A stretch of 64,000 nucleotides of DNA, taken from NCBI RefSeq assembly GCF_002115745.1, contig NZ_JFKB01000005.1, forward strand, positions 124,001 to 188,000. Reading direction: 5' to 3'. The DNA is from Thalassospira alkalitolerans (GTDB taxonomy: Bacteria > Pseudomonadota > Alphaproteobacteria > Rhodospirillales > Thalassospiraceae). Position 1 is the first letter of the stretch. Each line of letters begins with the position of its first letter. A model generated the notes under the pieces. It was not told where the DNA came from. It worked only from the letters and a program-made list of their open reading frames with translations, and searched no databases. Of this stretch, positions 8,208 through 17,606 are shown piece by piece. The position numbers and the translations under genes are program-made.

Positions 8208-9665
8208 GTGGCTGTCGCCGGTATTGCGTTTTCCACTGCGAGATGTGTTGTGCTGTCCGGGCTTTGCAAAATTTTAGGCATTCGACGTTCGCTGGATCGA
8301 CATATCCGGACCATTGGTACATGTGTGGCTCTTTGCCTTGTCGCACCGACATCGTTGACAATGGTTGGTCCTGCACAGGCCGCAACCCTGCAAAACACCG
8401 GCTCCCTGGCACAGGTCCTGTATCGGTTTGAAGACCGTCCCTTGATTTTGGGGCGTTATGGATCGGCTTCTGATTTTCAGACACATCTGTTTGTTGCCGC
8501 CGCCCGATGTGCGGGGGCAGGTCCGTCGCAATATGGTAAAGCAGACGGGATCGTCGGGGCGAAAACCCGGCAAGCCATCCTTGATTTGCGGACCTGTCTT
8601 GACAGAGATGTCAAATCAGCCATCGGGATGGGGGATACCGGTGGGAATAGCGACGGAAACACCGGGGCGATTACAGTCGGGCTTTGGAAAATGCTGATGC
8701 CAGCCGATCAACCATATCCCGATGCGATAGAGCGCGCCAATCACCTGACCTTTGCGCTGGAAGGGACCGATTATGATGCCATCCAGTTCAACTTTTGCCA
8801 GTCGCGCAACCCGCGTAGCGGCAAGCGGTTTCTGGAAGGTGATCCGTGGTGTTACACCAATGATTCCAATGCCTATCTGACATGGGGGCCGCGCGGGGCG
8901 ACCGCCGGGGCGGGGGCGGAAATTCAACAGATAGTTTTTGCGGCTGAACGTGCCAATCCCGGTTTGCTGAAGGCGGTTTTTGGTCCGCATACCGATGCGA
9001 TGCACCGGTTGGCATTGGGTAATAATCAAAGTGCGTTTGATATCCTGTGCGCGATCTGGATCGATCCGAAACGCCGGGTGGATTTTACCGCCCGTTTTGC
9101 AAAATATGGTGCTCTTGCCGAAGTCCAGCATGCTTATCGCCGGGTTTATGACGCGGCCAATGCCGATGGCGGCAAGATTGCACGATTTTTTAAGGTCTAT
9201 GCCGCGCTTAAGCCGGTCATCAGACGCGATCCGACCGAGATCGATTTGGCATTTTTCATTGATCGGGCAACTCATGGCATGGCCCCGCCAGGCGATGTTT
9301 CCGATCTGGCGGCCAAGATGGTCAATTTCGCCAGCCGCACGCGCAAAGTGCCAAGCCCTGGTACCCTGCGCCGCCAATTGGCCGCGTGGTTGCCGTCGCA
9401 ACATAAATACAATGACCGGATTGCGCGCGATGCGATTTTCCTGATTGATGACCCGGAAGTCATATTATCCGATACCCATCGCCGCATCTGGCAGCAACGA
9501 TCCGGCCTTCGCGCCAGTGATTTTGGCCTTTCCGATGATCGAACAATTACCGATTACCCGGTCGCAGCCCCCACCGGGTTCGAGCAGATCGAACGATTTT
9601 ATACCGTTTTGCCCGCAGATAAACGCGCCTGTCCGGCCAATGTGCGCAAGTCACGACGCCCGTAA
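8208..9665 (+). CDS. Secreted protein with peptidoglycan-binding-like domain
   Basis: Function unknown. An N-terminal hydrophobic stretch (TIGTCVALCLVAPTSLTMVG) ends in an AQA-A signal-peptidase-like site near residue 58, so the protein is exported. Residues about 85-135 resemble a PG_binding_1 helix bundle (YGKADGIVGAKTRQAILDL). The rest has a conserved-looking TWGPRGATAGAGAEIQQI segment and several cysteines (CQSRNPRSGKRF, DPWCYTN) that could form disulfides; the combination suggests a wall-acting enzyme such as a muramidase, but no catalytic motif could be assigned. Start uncertain: the GTG at 8208 gives an unusually long pre-signal segment, and an internal start is possible. It follows the glycan genes by five bases. 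Confidence 0.6.
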   Translation: MAVAGIAFSTARCVVLSGLCKILGIRRSLDRHIRTIGTCVALCLVAPTSLTMVGPAQAATLQNTGSLAQVLYRFEDRPLILGRYGSASDFQTHLFVAAARCAGAGPSQYGKADGIVGAKTRQAILDLRTCLDRDVKSAIGMGDTGGNSDGNTGAITVGLWKMLMPADQPYPDAIERANHLTFALEGTDYDAIQFNFCQSRNPRSGKRFLEGDPWCYTNDSNAYLTWGPRGATAGAGAEIQQIVFAAERANPGLLKAVFGPHTDAMHRLALGNNQSAFDILCAIWIDPKRRVDFTARFAKYGALAEVQHAYRRVYDAANADGGKIARFFKVYAALKPVIRRDPTEIDLAFFIDRATHGMAPPGDVSDLAAKMVNFASRTRKVPSPGTLRRQLAAWLPSQHKYNDRIARDAIFLIDDPEVILSDTHRRIWQQRSGLRASDFGLSDDRTITDYPVAAPTGFEQIERFYTVLPADKRACPANVRKSRRP

Positions 9666-9840
9666 TTGGGGGCCCGCATGACAAGAACAGTGTGATGCAT
9701 GTCATGGCTGCATATGTCCTAATGCCGCAATGCAAGGAAAATACCGCCTAAAGGCTTGCATCGGCGGGGGTTGTTTGCCAACATCCGCGCGTTGATAACG
9801 CCCCGGATGTGGGGTGTGCCTATTAGGAGCAAGATTTGAA

Positions 9841-10887
9841 ATGAGCGACGTTAAGGTCAAAGTCGGAATTCTCGGTGCCAGCGGTTATACCGGGGCGGAA
9901 TTGGTGCGTATTCTTGCCCATCATGTCGCTTCTGAAATCACCTTGCTGACCGCAGACCGACGCGCCGGACGTCCGTTCGGGGAAGTTTTCCCGCATCTTG
10001 CCCATTTGAAATTGCCGACCATGATCCGGATCGAAGATGCGGATTGGTCGACGGTTGATGTGATTTTCTGTGCGCTGCCACATGGTACGACGCAGGAAGT
10101 GATTGCCGGTCTGCCCGAACACGTCAAAGTCGTCGATCTGTCAGCTGATTTCCGCCTGTTTGATCCCGATACCTATAAGGAATGGTATGGTGCGGAACAT
10201 GCTGCACAGGATTTGCAAAAACAGGTGGTTTACGGCCTGACCGAGCTCCATCGTGCGAGAATTGCCAAGGCCCGTATTGTTGCCAATCCGGGGTGCTATC
10301 CGACGCCGGTTCAGCTTTCATTGACGCCGCTTTTGGAACGGAAATTGATCCATTCCGACGACATCATTATTGATGCAAAATCGGGCGTTACCGGGGCGGG
10401 CCGTTCGCCAAAAGAAGGCATTCTGTATGCAGAAGTGACCGAAGGCATTCATGCCTATGGCACTGGCGGGCATCGCCACGCGCCAGAAATCGAACAGGGC
10501 CTTGCCTGGGCTGCCGGACGCGATGTGGTGGTGAATTTTTCCCCGCATCTGATGCCGATGAGCCGCGGTATCCTTGAAAGCATCTATGTCAAAATGACCG
10601 ACGGCACCACGGCCGAGGATATTCAGGCAGCCCTTGAAAAACGTTATGCGGACGAGCCGTTTGTCCGTGTGTTGCCGTTTGGTACAACGCCGCAAACCCG
10701 CCATGTACGTGGATCGAACTTTGTTCTGATTGGCGTGGTCAAAGACCGGGTGCCGGGACGTGTGATTATCGTCGCGGTCGAGGACAACCTTGTGAAAGGG
10801 GCATCGGGGCAGGCGGTTCAGAACATGAATGTCATGCTGGGCCTGCCGGAAACCATGGGGCTTGAGATCGAGCCGTTGTTCCCGTAA
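9841..10887 (+). CDS. argC: N-acetyl-gamma-glutamyl-phosphate reductase
   Basis: Third step of arginine (ornithine) biosynthesis: NADPH-dependent reduction of N-acetylglutamyl-5-phosphate to the semialdehyde, in the cytoplasm. The Rossmann start KVGILGASGYTGAELVRIL, the VDVIFCALPHGTTQEV strand, the catalytic cysteine in ARIVANPGCYPTPVQL, and SGVTGAGRSPKEG with HRHAPEIEQ all fit. At 348 residues this is the normal long-type ArgC. The ATG at 9841 was chosen over a GTG at 9814 because AGGAGC lies at 9826 and the protein then starts as the family does. It appears monocistronic, with a terminator directly downstream. Confidence 0.95.
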   Translation: MSDVKVKVGILGASGYTGAELVRILAHHVASEITLLTADRRAGRPFGEVFPHLAHLKLPTMIRIEDADWSTVDVIFCALPHGTTQEVIAGLPEHVKVVDLSADFRLFDPDTYKEWYGAEHAAQDLQKQVVYGLTELHRARIAKARIVANPGCYPTPVQLSLTPLLERKLIHSDDIIIDAKSGVTGAGRSPKEGILYAEVTEGIHAYGTGGHRHAPEIEQGLAWAAGRDVVVNFSPHLMPMSRGILESIYVKMTDGTTAEDIQAALEKRYADEPFVRVLPFGTTPQTRHVRGSNFVLIGVVKDRVPGRVIIVAVEDNLVKGASGQAVQNMNVMLGLPETMGLEIEPLFP

Positions 10888-10914
10888 TCGCACAAAGCCG
10901 ATATCATTCCAAAG

Positions 10915-10946
10915 GGGCGTATCCAAACCGGATGCGCCCTTTTTTT
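10915..10946 (+). terminator. Rho-independent terminator of argC
   Basis: Ten-base stem (10915-10924 with 10930-10939, one G-T pair), five-base loop, followed by seven T residues (10940-10946). Confidence 0.85.
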
Positions 10947-10953
10947 GAGCTTT

Positions 10954-12360
10954 TTAGGTCTGCATAGCGCGAGCAAGAATATCAAAAACGTGGTCGTCAG
11001 CGCATTGGGCAACATTAAAACGCATCAGGTTGTTCGCTGATTGCGAGATGCTGAACACATTGCCGGGTGCCAGAACCACACCATCGACCAGCGCATTGCG
11101 TGCAACAATGGCCGCATCAATCCCATCGGGCAAACGACACCACAGAAAAATTCCGGCATCGGGTGTGATCACCGGCGTAATGCCCAAGGATTTGAGGCGG
11201 GTCTGTGTCACGTCCATCGCGCGTGAAAGCCGTGCATGCAAGTTTTCCATGTGGCGGCGATAGGTGCCGTCTTTCAGGACTGATAAAACAAGTTCAGCCG
11301 ATAGGTTAGCCCCGGAAAATCCGGTTGCGATTTTAAGATCGGCAATGCCATCAATCCAGTCAGGACGTGTTGCGATATAGCCGCATCGGACCGAGGCCGA
11401 CAGCGTTTTGGAAAAACTGCCGATATGAATAATGCGATCAAACCCGCCAAGGGCGGCATAGCGTGGCGACGGGCTGGTTTCGAAATCGGCAAAGATGTCG
11501 TCTTCGATCACGATCAAATCGTTTTCTTCGACTGTTTTTAAAATCCTGTGTGCCACCATGGGTGAAAGCGACGTGCCCGTTGGATTGTGCAGGCCGGAAT
11601 TGGTGATGTAAAGCCGGGGGTTATGGATTGCGGCAAGCCTTGCAAACGCATCCACATCAGGGCCAATGGGGGTAAAGGGCACGCCAATGATATTGGCCCG
11701 ATGCGCGCGCAGCAGCGCCTGAAAATTGAAATAGCACGGATCGTCAATCAATACGGTGTCACCCGGTTTGATCAGGAACCGGCACAAAAGATCAATCGCC
11801 TGGGTCCCTGAATCCGTCAGGACGATCTGGTCCGGTCCGGCTTCGATGCCATAACCGGCCATTCGGCGTGATAAAAGTTGCCGCAACGCCATCAGGCCAA
11901 GCGGCGGCGCATAATCGGTCAAGATCGTATCCTTGCTGCGTGATATGTTGCGCAGCGCACGCCGGATGGCGGCGGTGGGCATCCAGTCAGGCGGCAGCCA
12001 GCCACAACCGGGTTTGAGCATTTCCGGGCGCGCATCAAGTGATTGGCGAGACACCCAGAACGGATCAATTGCCCGATCCAGTTTTGGCCCGATTTGGGCA
12101 ATCGACAGCGGTGCCGTATGCCCGGAAACAAAAAATCCCGATCCGCGGCGCGATGATATGGTGCCATCGGCGACCAATCGGTCATAGGCTTCGACCATGG
12201 TGGAGTTTGAGACGCCGAACTGACGGGCACCGCCACGAATGGACGGCAGCCTGTCCCCCGGAAGCAGGGATCTGGCGGCAATCCGTGCCCGGATCGTTGC
12301 CATGACATGGTCGATAAATGTGTGGGTTTCCGGCGTTTGGGTCGCAATATCAATTGTCAC
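10954..12360 (-). CDS. MocR-type transcriptional regulator (GntR HTH fused to aminotransferase-like domain)
   Basis: PLP-sensing regulator, about 468 residues. N-terminal winged HTH of the GntR family (PGDRLPSIRGGARQFGVSNS, TMVEAYDRLVADGTISSRRG) is joined by a linker to a fold-type I aminotransferase domain with the PLP lysine in HIGSFSKTLSASVRCG and YITNSGLHNPTG before it. Such regulators usually control an adjacent divergent gene; here that is an EamA exporter. The frame runs to a TTG-type start at 12438, but the GTG at 12360 was chosen because AGGGG lies seven bases upstream and the N terminus then fits the family. That places the CTGTAT boxes just upstream of the gene. Confidence 0.88.
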   Translation of the reverse strand: MTIDIATQTPETHTFIDHVMATIRARIAARSLLPGDRLPSIRGGARQFGVSNSTMVEAYDRLVADGTISSRRGSGFFVSGHTAPLSIAQIGPKLDRAIDPFWVSRQSLDARPEMLKPGCGWLPPDWMPTAAIRRALRNISRSKDTILTDYAPPLGLMALRQLLSRRMAGYGIEAGPDQIVLTDSGTQAIDLLCRFLIKPGDTVLIDDPCYFNFQALLRAHRANIIGVPFTPIGPDVDAFARLAAIHNPRLYITNSGLHNPTGTSLSPMVAHRILKTVEENDLIVIEDDIFADFETSPSPRYAALGGFDRIIHIGSFSKTLSASVRCGYIATRPDWIDGIADLKIATGFSGANLSAELVLSVLKDGTYRRHMENLHARLSRAMDVTQTRLKSLGITPVITPDAGIFLWCRLPDGIDAAIVARNALVDGVVLAPGNVFSISQSANNLMRFNVAQCADDHVFDILARAMQT

Positions 12361-12370
12361 TGTAATGCCC

Positions 12371-12406
12371 CTGTATCCAATACAGTTTGTTTTAATTGTA
12401 CTGTAT
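12371..12406. promoter_or_regulatory. Candidate MocR operator: three CTGTAT/ATACAG half-sites
   Basis: CTGTAT at 12371-12376, its reverse complement ATACAG at 12380-12385, and a third CTGTAT at 12401-12406 lie between the divergent MocR and EamA genes. The outer two are direct repeats 30 bases apart (about three helical turns), an arrangement known for MocR dimers. Binding is inferred. Confidence 0.6.
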
Positions 12407-12468
12407 TGTGTCTGGATGGCGTGGTGCAGGCAAGTCATAGATGGCGCTTCAATTACAAGGAGGCTGGA

Positions 12469-13368
12469 ATGGCAATTGCAATCGCACGGGCAAATGGTGG
12501 ATGGATCAGCGGATTGATCGGGATCGTGATTTTCAGCGGGTCCTTGCCCGCAACACGGATTGCCGTGATGGATTTTGATCCGGCTTTCCTGACAGTTGCA
12601 CGTGCAACGATTGCCGGGGCGATTGCGATGGTCTTGCTTTTGGTGGCGCAGTCATCTCGCAAATCATATCCATCGCGGCCCGAAGGTTCGGAATGGGTTT
12701 CGCTGTTGGTGGTGGCGGGTGGTGTTGTGGTTGGTTTTCCGCTGTTAACCGCCCTTGCACTGGAACATATCACGTCGGCCAGATCGGTTGTCTATATCGG
12801 GTTGTTGCCGCTTTCGACGGCGATCTTTGGTGTGTTGCGCGGTGGTGACCGGCCGCGTGCCGTGTTTTGGCTGTTTTCCATACTTGGCAGTGCGCTGGTA
12901 GTTGGATTTGCCGCATCGGGCGGCAGTGGCAATAGCGGTGCAGTTCGCGGCGATCTTTTGATGTTGGGCGCGATTATCGTGTGCGGTCTGGGGTACGCCG
13001 AAGGCGGGCGGTTATCGCGCCGTCTGGGGGGCTGGCAGGTGATTTCCTGGGCGCTTGTCATTTCATTGATCCCGATGGCGGGATTGTGTTTTGCGGTCTG
13101 GCCAACATCCTTTGATAATATCGGCGTCAATGCCTGGCTCGGGCTTGGCTATGTTTCGCTGTTTAGCATGTTGATCGGGTTTTTCTTTTGGTATCGCGGG
13201 CTAGCACGCGGTGGCATTGCAGCCGTTGGCCAATTGCAATTGTTGCAACCCTTTCTGGGATTGATGCTGGCATCGGCATTATTGGCCGAGCCGGTAAGCG
13301 GGGCGATGATTGCGGTAACTCTTGGTGTGGTCGCCTGTGTCGCCGGGGCCAAACATTTTGCGCGTTAG
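12469..13368 (+). CDS. EamA/DMT-family exporter
   Basis: Inner-membrane drug/metabolite transporter, 299 residues, with about ten hydrophobic segments in two EamA halves (GWISGLIGIVIFSGSLPATR at the start; FFWYRGLARGGIAAVGQLQL in the second half). Substrate unknown; many relatives export amino acids or small metabolites. The ATG at 12469 was chosen because AAGGAGG lies at 12457-12463; the longer frame from 12307 runs through the operator region. Divergent from the MocR regulator, which probably controls it in response to a PLP-linked amine or amino acid. Confidence 0.86.
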   Translation: MAIAIARANGGWISGLIGIVIFSGSLPATRIAVMDFDPAFLTVARATIAGAIAMVLLLVAQSSRKSYPSRPEGSEWVSLLVVAGGVVVGFPLLTALALEHITSARSVVYIGLLPLSTAIFGVLRGGDRPRAVFWLFSILGSALVVGFAASGGSGNSGAVRGDLLMLGAIIVCGLGYAEGGRLSRRLGGWQVISWALVISLIPMAGLCFAVWPTSFDNIGVNAWLGLGYVSLFSMLIGFFFWYRGLARGGIAAVGQLQLLQPFLGLMLASALLAEPVSGAMIAVTLGVVACVAGAKHFAR

Positions 13369-13595
13369 ATCACGGGATTAACATTCATGGCAGGGATAAA
13401 CAGATGCGTGCAAAATACGACGGGACTGGCGGCAAAAAGATATGGGATGATTTTATGCTCATATTTAAAAGAGAACGGGGTTTTCAATTGCACATGTTAG
13501 AATTTAAACTGTCAAATCAAGGCGTGTCGGACCGTCAGCCGGTGTGTGTTTGATGACTATTGAAATTTGATCCCGTTTAGAAAGATTGCCAGAAC

Positions 13596-14129
13596 ATGTT
13601 GCTGACCTATCGCGGGGTGCGCCCCATCATTGACGACACAGCGTTTATCGCACCGAATGCCACAATCATTGGTGATGTGGAAATCGGGGCGGAAACCGGG
13701 ATCTGGTTTGGCTGTATCATTCGCGGCGATGTGCATGAAATTCGCATTGGATCGCGCACCAATATTCAGGATTTGACCATGGTACATGTCGCCAAGGGCA
13801 AGTTCGGGACCTATATCGGTGATGATGTGACCATCGGCCATTCGGCCGTAATCCATGCCTGCACACTTGAAAACAGAAGCTTTGTCGGCATGAGTGCGAC
13901 GGTGATGGATGGTTGCGTGATTGAGCAGGGTGCCATGTTGGGCGCAGGCGCGCTTTTGGCACCGGGGAAACGTATTCCGGCAGGCGAACTTTGGGCCGGT
14001 GTTCCGGCGCGCAAGGTGCGGGACCTTCGCCCGGAAGAAATCGAATTTTTCAAGGTATCGGCAGACCGATATGCCGATCTGGCACAGGAATACCGGGTCA
14101 CCATCCCCGAAGACCTGAAACAGGATTAG
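13596..14129 (+). CDS. Gamma-carbonic anhydrase-like hexapeptide protein (YrdA/PaaY family)
   Basis: Left-handed beta-helix protein of 177 residues, probably a Zn-dependent trimer. Hexapeptide repeats run from PNATIIGDVEIGAETGIWFG onward, with the gamma-CA signatures IIRGDVHEIRIGSRTNIQD and VTIGHSAVIHACTL, where the metal-ligand histidines sit, then GMSATVMDGCVIEQGAML. The C-terminal helix (LRPEEIEFFKVSADRYADLA) is typical. Family members either hydrate CO2 or hydrolyse thioesters, and sequence does not decide. It stands alone after a 227-base gap in which nothing else was recognised. Confidence 0.87.
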   Translation: MLLTYRGVRPIIDDTAFIAPNATIIGDVEIGAETGIWFGCIIRGDVHEIRIGSRTNIQDLTMVHVAKGKFGTYIGDDVTIGHSAVIHACTLENRSFVGMSATVMDGCVIEQGAMLGAGALLAPGKRIPAGELWAGVPARKVRDLRPEEIEFFKVSADRYADLAQEYRVTIPEDLKQD

Positions 14130-14267
14130 GGTCAGGGGCCGAAGGATATAGGATACGCTTGCCAGGATGTGTGCCCTGCGTTAGCAAGCGTTTCAGAAAC
14201 TGGAATTTCAAAATAAAAAACAAGCCGCGCGCCACCACGCCCGGCATCAGGAAACGGAACCGGGAAT

Positions 14268-15170
14268 ATGACGCGTTGGCAGGCGAATGCCGTTATCGTC
14301 TTTGTCGCCCTGATTTTGGGGACGACTTTTGTTGTCCAGCAAACCAGCATGGAAAATATCGGCCCGCAATATTTTACGGGCGTGCGTTTCCTGTTGGGGA
14401 CCCTTGCTGTGTTGCCCTTTGCGCTGCGTGAATTGCGCAAAATGAAACGCGAAGGCCGGATATTGTTGGGGATTGACAAGCTGGGCCTGATTGTAACCGG
14501 TATTTCGATGTATCTGGCCAGTATCCTGCAACAAATCGGGATTATGGGCACGACGGTGACCAATGCGGCATTCCTGACGGCGTTTTATGTGCCGTTGGTC
14601 CCGGTTCTGGCGTTTATCGCGTTTCGGTCCAAGCCGCATTGGTCGGTTTGGCCGGGCGGGGTGATGTGCGTCTGGGGCACATATTTGCTGAGCGGCGGTA
14701 ATTTGTCGGCGCTTGGATCGGGTGATTTCTGGGTGATGGGCAGTGCGTTGTTCTGGGGGCTACAGGTGGTGATGATCGGTGTGATGGTCACGCGCACCAA
14801 TGCGCCGGCGCTTGTTGCCACGGTTCAGTTCTTTATCACCGGCCTGTTTGGTATGGCGATGGGCGGGATGCTTGAAACATTCAGCTTTATCGATATCTAT
14901 AATGCCGGGTTTGAAATTCTGTATGCCGGGATTATGTCGGCGGGGATCGCCTTTACCCTGCAGGCGGTGGCACAGAATTATACCGAATCCAGCGATGCCG
15001 CGATCATCATGAGTGCTGAGGCGGTCTTTGCCGCCATCGCCGGGGCGATGTTTTTGGGCGAACGGCTGGCACCGGCTGAATATGCCGGTTGCGGGGTTAT
15101 TCTTGCGGCGATTATTGGCGTGCAGTTGATGCCAATGATAGGCCGACGTCGGTCGAAAGTTGCGATCTGA
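14268..15170 (+). CDS. EamA/DMT-family transporter
   Basis: Ten-helix inner-membrane protein of 300 residues, two EamA repeats. It begins WQANAVIVFVALILGTTFVV and carries YFTGVRFLLGTLAVLPFALR and, in the second half, AAIIMSAEAVFAAIAGAMFL followed by GERLAPAEYAGCGVILAAII, a very typical EamA C-terminal pattern. Substrate unknown. It is not closely similar to the EamA protein 1.8 kb upstream. There is no adjacent regulator. Confidence 0.86.
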   Translation: MTRWQANAVIVFVALILGTTFVVQQTSMENIGPQYFTGVRFLLGTLAVLPFALRELRKMKREGRILLGIDKLGLIVTGISMYLASILQQIGIMGTTVTNAAFLTAFYVPLVPVLAFIAFRSKPHWSVWPGGVMCVWGTYLLSGGNLSALGSGDFWVMGSALFWGLQVVMIGVMVTRTNAPALVATVQFFITGLFGMAMGGMLETFSFIDIYNAGFEILYAGIMSAGIAFTLQAVAQNYTESSDAAIIMSAEAVFAAIAGAMFLGERLAPAEYAGCGVILAAIIGVQLMPMIGRRRSKVAI

Positions 15171-15304
15171 CTGGGAATTTGGACCTGTGGCCCGGAAATA
15201 TTGGGCCAACCCCATTGACCTTTATCAAAGCAGGGTGCAGTCAGGGTCTGTAAATGATTATTGGTCGCGATCATGCGATCCGTTGTGAATACCGGAAATC
15301 GAAT

Positions 15305-16639
15305 ATGCCCATCTTGCCGTTTTCTGCCATGCTTCCCGTTATGCTTCCGGTCAAATTTCGCTGTGCTGGGATTTCCCGCTTGGGCCGCTTGCTAGGGACC
15401 ACTTTATTGCTGGTGGCAACTGGCAGCGGGGGGGCTGCATTTGCGGCCGAAAAGAAGCAAGATTTCCTGATCCGGGTTGCCCATGACGCCGACAAGGTTG
15501 GCCCGGTTGAGATCGCAGGCAACACGCCAGCCTTTGCTGACAAGGCTGCCCTTGGCGAGGCGCTTTATTTCGATACCAATTTGTCAAAGAATCGCACACA
15601 GGCCTGTGCCAGTTGCCACGAACCGACGACCGCGTTTCGCGATCCGCGCGGTGAAATTGCCGGCGGGGCGTTTTCGCTTGGCGATGACGGGGTGTCGCTT
15701 GGTGATCGCAATGCGCCAATGGCAGCCTATGCGAAATTTGCGCCTGATTTCCATTTCAAGGAAGACGGCACACCGGTTGGTGGCCAGTTCTGGGATGGTC
15801 GGGCAAAGGATTTGGCTGAACAGGCCGGTGGCCCACCGTTAAACCCGGTTGAAATGGGCATGCCTGATAAAGCCACGGTTGTTGCGCGTTTGCGGGAAAA
15901 TGACGACTATATTGCAAGTTTTGAGGCGTTATTTGGTCGCGATGTCTGGGGGGATGCGGATCGGGCTTATGGTGCGATGACGGATGCGATTGCAGCCTTT
16001 GAGCGTACCGACCAATTTTCCCCGTTTAGCTCGAAATATGACCGATTCCTGCGCGGCGAGTACAAGATGACGCCGCAGGAAGAACTTGGCCGGGTGCTTT
16101 TCTTTTCGCAGCAATTCACCAATTGCAATACCTGTCACCAGTTGAAAACGTCGCCGACGGCACCGGGTGAAACATTCACCAATTACGAATATCACAATAT
16201 CGGGGTGCCCCGGAACGTTGCTATTCGATCCCGCCATGGCAAGGACCCGGCATTTACTGACAATGGGTTGCTTGATAATCCGGCGATTGATGAGGTGGCC
16301 CATAAAGGCAAATACAAAACGCCGGGCCTTCGCAATGTCGCGGTCACCGGGCCATATATGCATAACGGCGTGTTTGCCGATTTGCGCACCGTGATCAAGT
16401 TTTACAACAAATACAACAGCCGTGCGAAATCCGCCCAGATCAATCCGGAAACCAAACAGCCTTGGGGTGACCCCGAAGTTGCCGATACCATTTCCGTCAA
16501 AGAACTGGAACAAGGCGACGCGCTTGATACCAAGCGGATCAATGCGCTGGTGGCGTTTTTGAAAACGCTGACCGATGCGCGCTATGAGCCGCTTTTGGCA
16601 GAACAGGAAGAAGCCGCGGCGGCCGCAAAGAAAAAATAG
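15305..16639 (+). CDS. Di-heme cytochrome c peroxidase (MauG/CcpA family)
   Basis: Periplasmic enzyme reducing H2O2 with electrons from cytochromes. A signal peptide (LLGTTLLLVATGSGGAAFAA) ends before EKKQDF. Two c-heme sites are visible: CASCH in the first half and CNTCH in the second. Downstream are KTPGLRNVAVTGPYMHNGVF, a classic segment of the family holding the distal methionine, and FLKTLTD near the end. The tail ends in a run of alanine and lysine. The ATG at 15305 was chosen; the frame opens at 15254. It is tail-to-tail with the dehydrogenase gene, two bases apart. Confidence 0.9.
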   Translation: MPILPFSAMLPVMLPVKFRCAGISRLGRLLGTTLLLVATGSGGAAFAAEKKQDFLIRVAHDADKVGPVEIAGNTPAFADKAALGEALYFDTNLSKNRTQACASCHEPTTAFRDPRGEIAGGAFSLGDDGVSLGDRNAPMAAYAKFAPDFHFKEDGTPVGGQFWDGRAKDLAEQAGGPPLNPVEMGMPDKATVVARLRENDDYIASFEALFGRDVWGDADRAYGAMTDAIAAFERTDQFSPFSSKYDRFLRGEYKMTPQEELGRVLFFSQQFTNCNTCHQLKTSPTAPGETFTNYEYHNIGVPRNVAIRSRHGKDPAFTDNGLLDNPAIDEVAHKGKYKTPGLRNVAVTGPYMHNGVFADLRTVIKFYNKYNSRAKSAQINPETKQPWGDPEVADTISVKELEQGDALDTKRINALVAFLKTLTDARYEPLLAEQEEAAAAAKKK

Positions 16640-16641
16640 CG

Positions 16642-17517
16642 TTACTTGCCGCGGATCGTTTCAAGCACGGCACTTTGTCCCAGATCACCCAACCCGGCTT
16701 CGATGGCGCGATCAAACATTTCGGTGGCAGATCGCCCGACCGGAAGATCAAGGCCCAACTCGTCGGCCAGCCACATGGCATAACCGGCATCCTTGGCGCG
16801 CAAGGCGGTGGTGAAATGGACGCCTTCCTTGTGGTTGCCGCTGATCATGCCCGGGATCGTCATAACGCCGACCCTGCTGGCGACGGCCCCGTTGGTAAAG
16901 GCTTCGGCAACCAGTTTGCCATCAAGGCCTGCCTTTTGGGCCACAGCCACCAATTCTGCGGCGGCGGCGATATGGACCGCCCCTAAAAGGTTGTTCATCA
17001 GTTTATAGACCGTGCCTGATCCGATTGGGCCAAAATGGATAATTCGGTTGGCAACCGCGTCCATGATCGGGCGAACACGATCTAAAACAGCGTTATCCGC
17101 GCCGATCAGAAACATGGTTTCACCGGCGGCGACTTGTGCCGGGATAGCGGTGACCGGTGCATCGATATAGGGGCAACCATTGGCATTGATCTTGGCCGAC
17201 AGTTCCAGAACGAAGCCATGCGATAATGTTGAACATTCAATCGCAACAGTGCCCGGCTCCATGGTGGAAACTGCGCCACTGTTGCCCAGCCAGACGGTTT
17301 CGGCCGCCGTGTCATCGGCCATAAACGATATGACGACGTCGACACCGGTTGCGGCATCCGCCGGGGTAACGCAAGCAATGGCACCCTTTGCCGCCAGGGG
17401 GGCGACTTTGTCCGCGCTGCGGTTCCAGACCCTGACTTGATAACCCTTTTCCAGCAGGCGCGAAATCATCGCCGATGCCATGCGTCCAGCGCCAAGGAAA
17501 CCGATTTTCTGTGTCAT
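16642..17517 (-). CDS. NAD(P)-dependent 3-hydroxyisobutyrate dehydrogenase-family oxidoreductase
   Basis: Beta-hydroxyacid dehydrogenase of 291 residues. The N-terminal Rossmann motif is KIGFLGAGRMASAMISRLLE, followed by EKGYQVRVWNRSADK. The substrate-binding segment is STLSHGFVLELSAKI with APVTAIPAQVAAGETMFLIG, and the catalytic lysine is in GSGTVYKLMNNLLGA. The helical C-terminal domain holds LRAKDAGYAMWLADELGLDL. The exact substrate (3-hydroxyisobutyrate, tartronate semialdehyde or a glyoxylate-type acid) is not resolved. It lies downstream of phaC on the same strand but is separated by a hairpin, so co-transcription is doubtful. Confidence 0.86.
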   Translation of the reverse strand: MTQKIGFLGAGRMASAMISRLLEKGYQVRVWNRSADKVAPLAAKGAIACVTPADAATGVDVVISFMADDTAAETVWLGNSGAVSTMEPGTVAIECSTLSHGFVLELSAKINANGCPYIDAPVTAIPAQVAAGETMFLIGADNAVLDRVRPIMDAVANRIIHFGPIGSGTVYKLMNNLLGAVHIAAAAELVAVAQKAGLDGKLVAEAFTNGAVASRVGVMTIPGMISGNHKEGVHFTTALRAKDAGYAMWLADELGLDLPVGRSATEMFDRAIEAGLGDLGQSAVLETIRGK

Positions 17518-17543
17518 GGGTCTATCCCCTAGAGGTAAAGAAA

Positions 17544-17567
17544 CGGCCCGTCATCGCGGACGGGCCG
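17544..17567 (-). terminator. Terminator-like hairpin downstream of phaC
   Basis: Perfect nine-base stem (17544-17552 with 17559-17567), six-base loop. Read on the minus strand it is followed by TTTCTTT. Confidence 0.6.
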
Positions 17568-17606
17568 GATTATATTAGATGCGAAGGGCATCTAAGGAAA
17601 TGCTGC

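Noticed and set aside
8616-9404. Minus-strand open frame of 262 codons opposite the secreted protein
   Set aside because: Low-complexity basic translation with no motif; the plus-strand frame has a signal peptide and domain.
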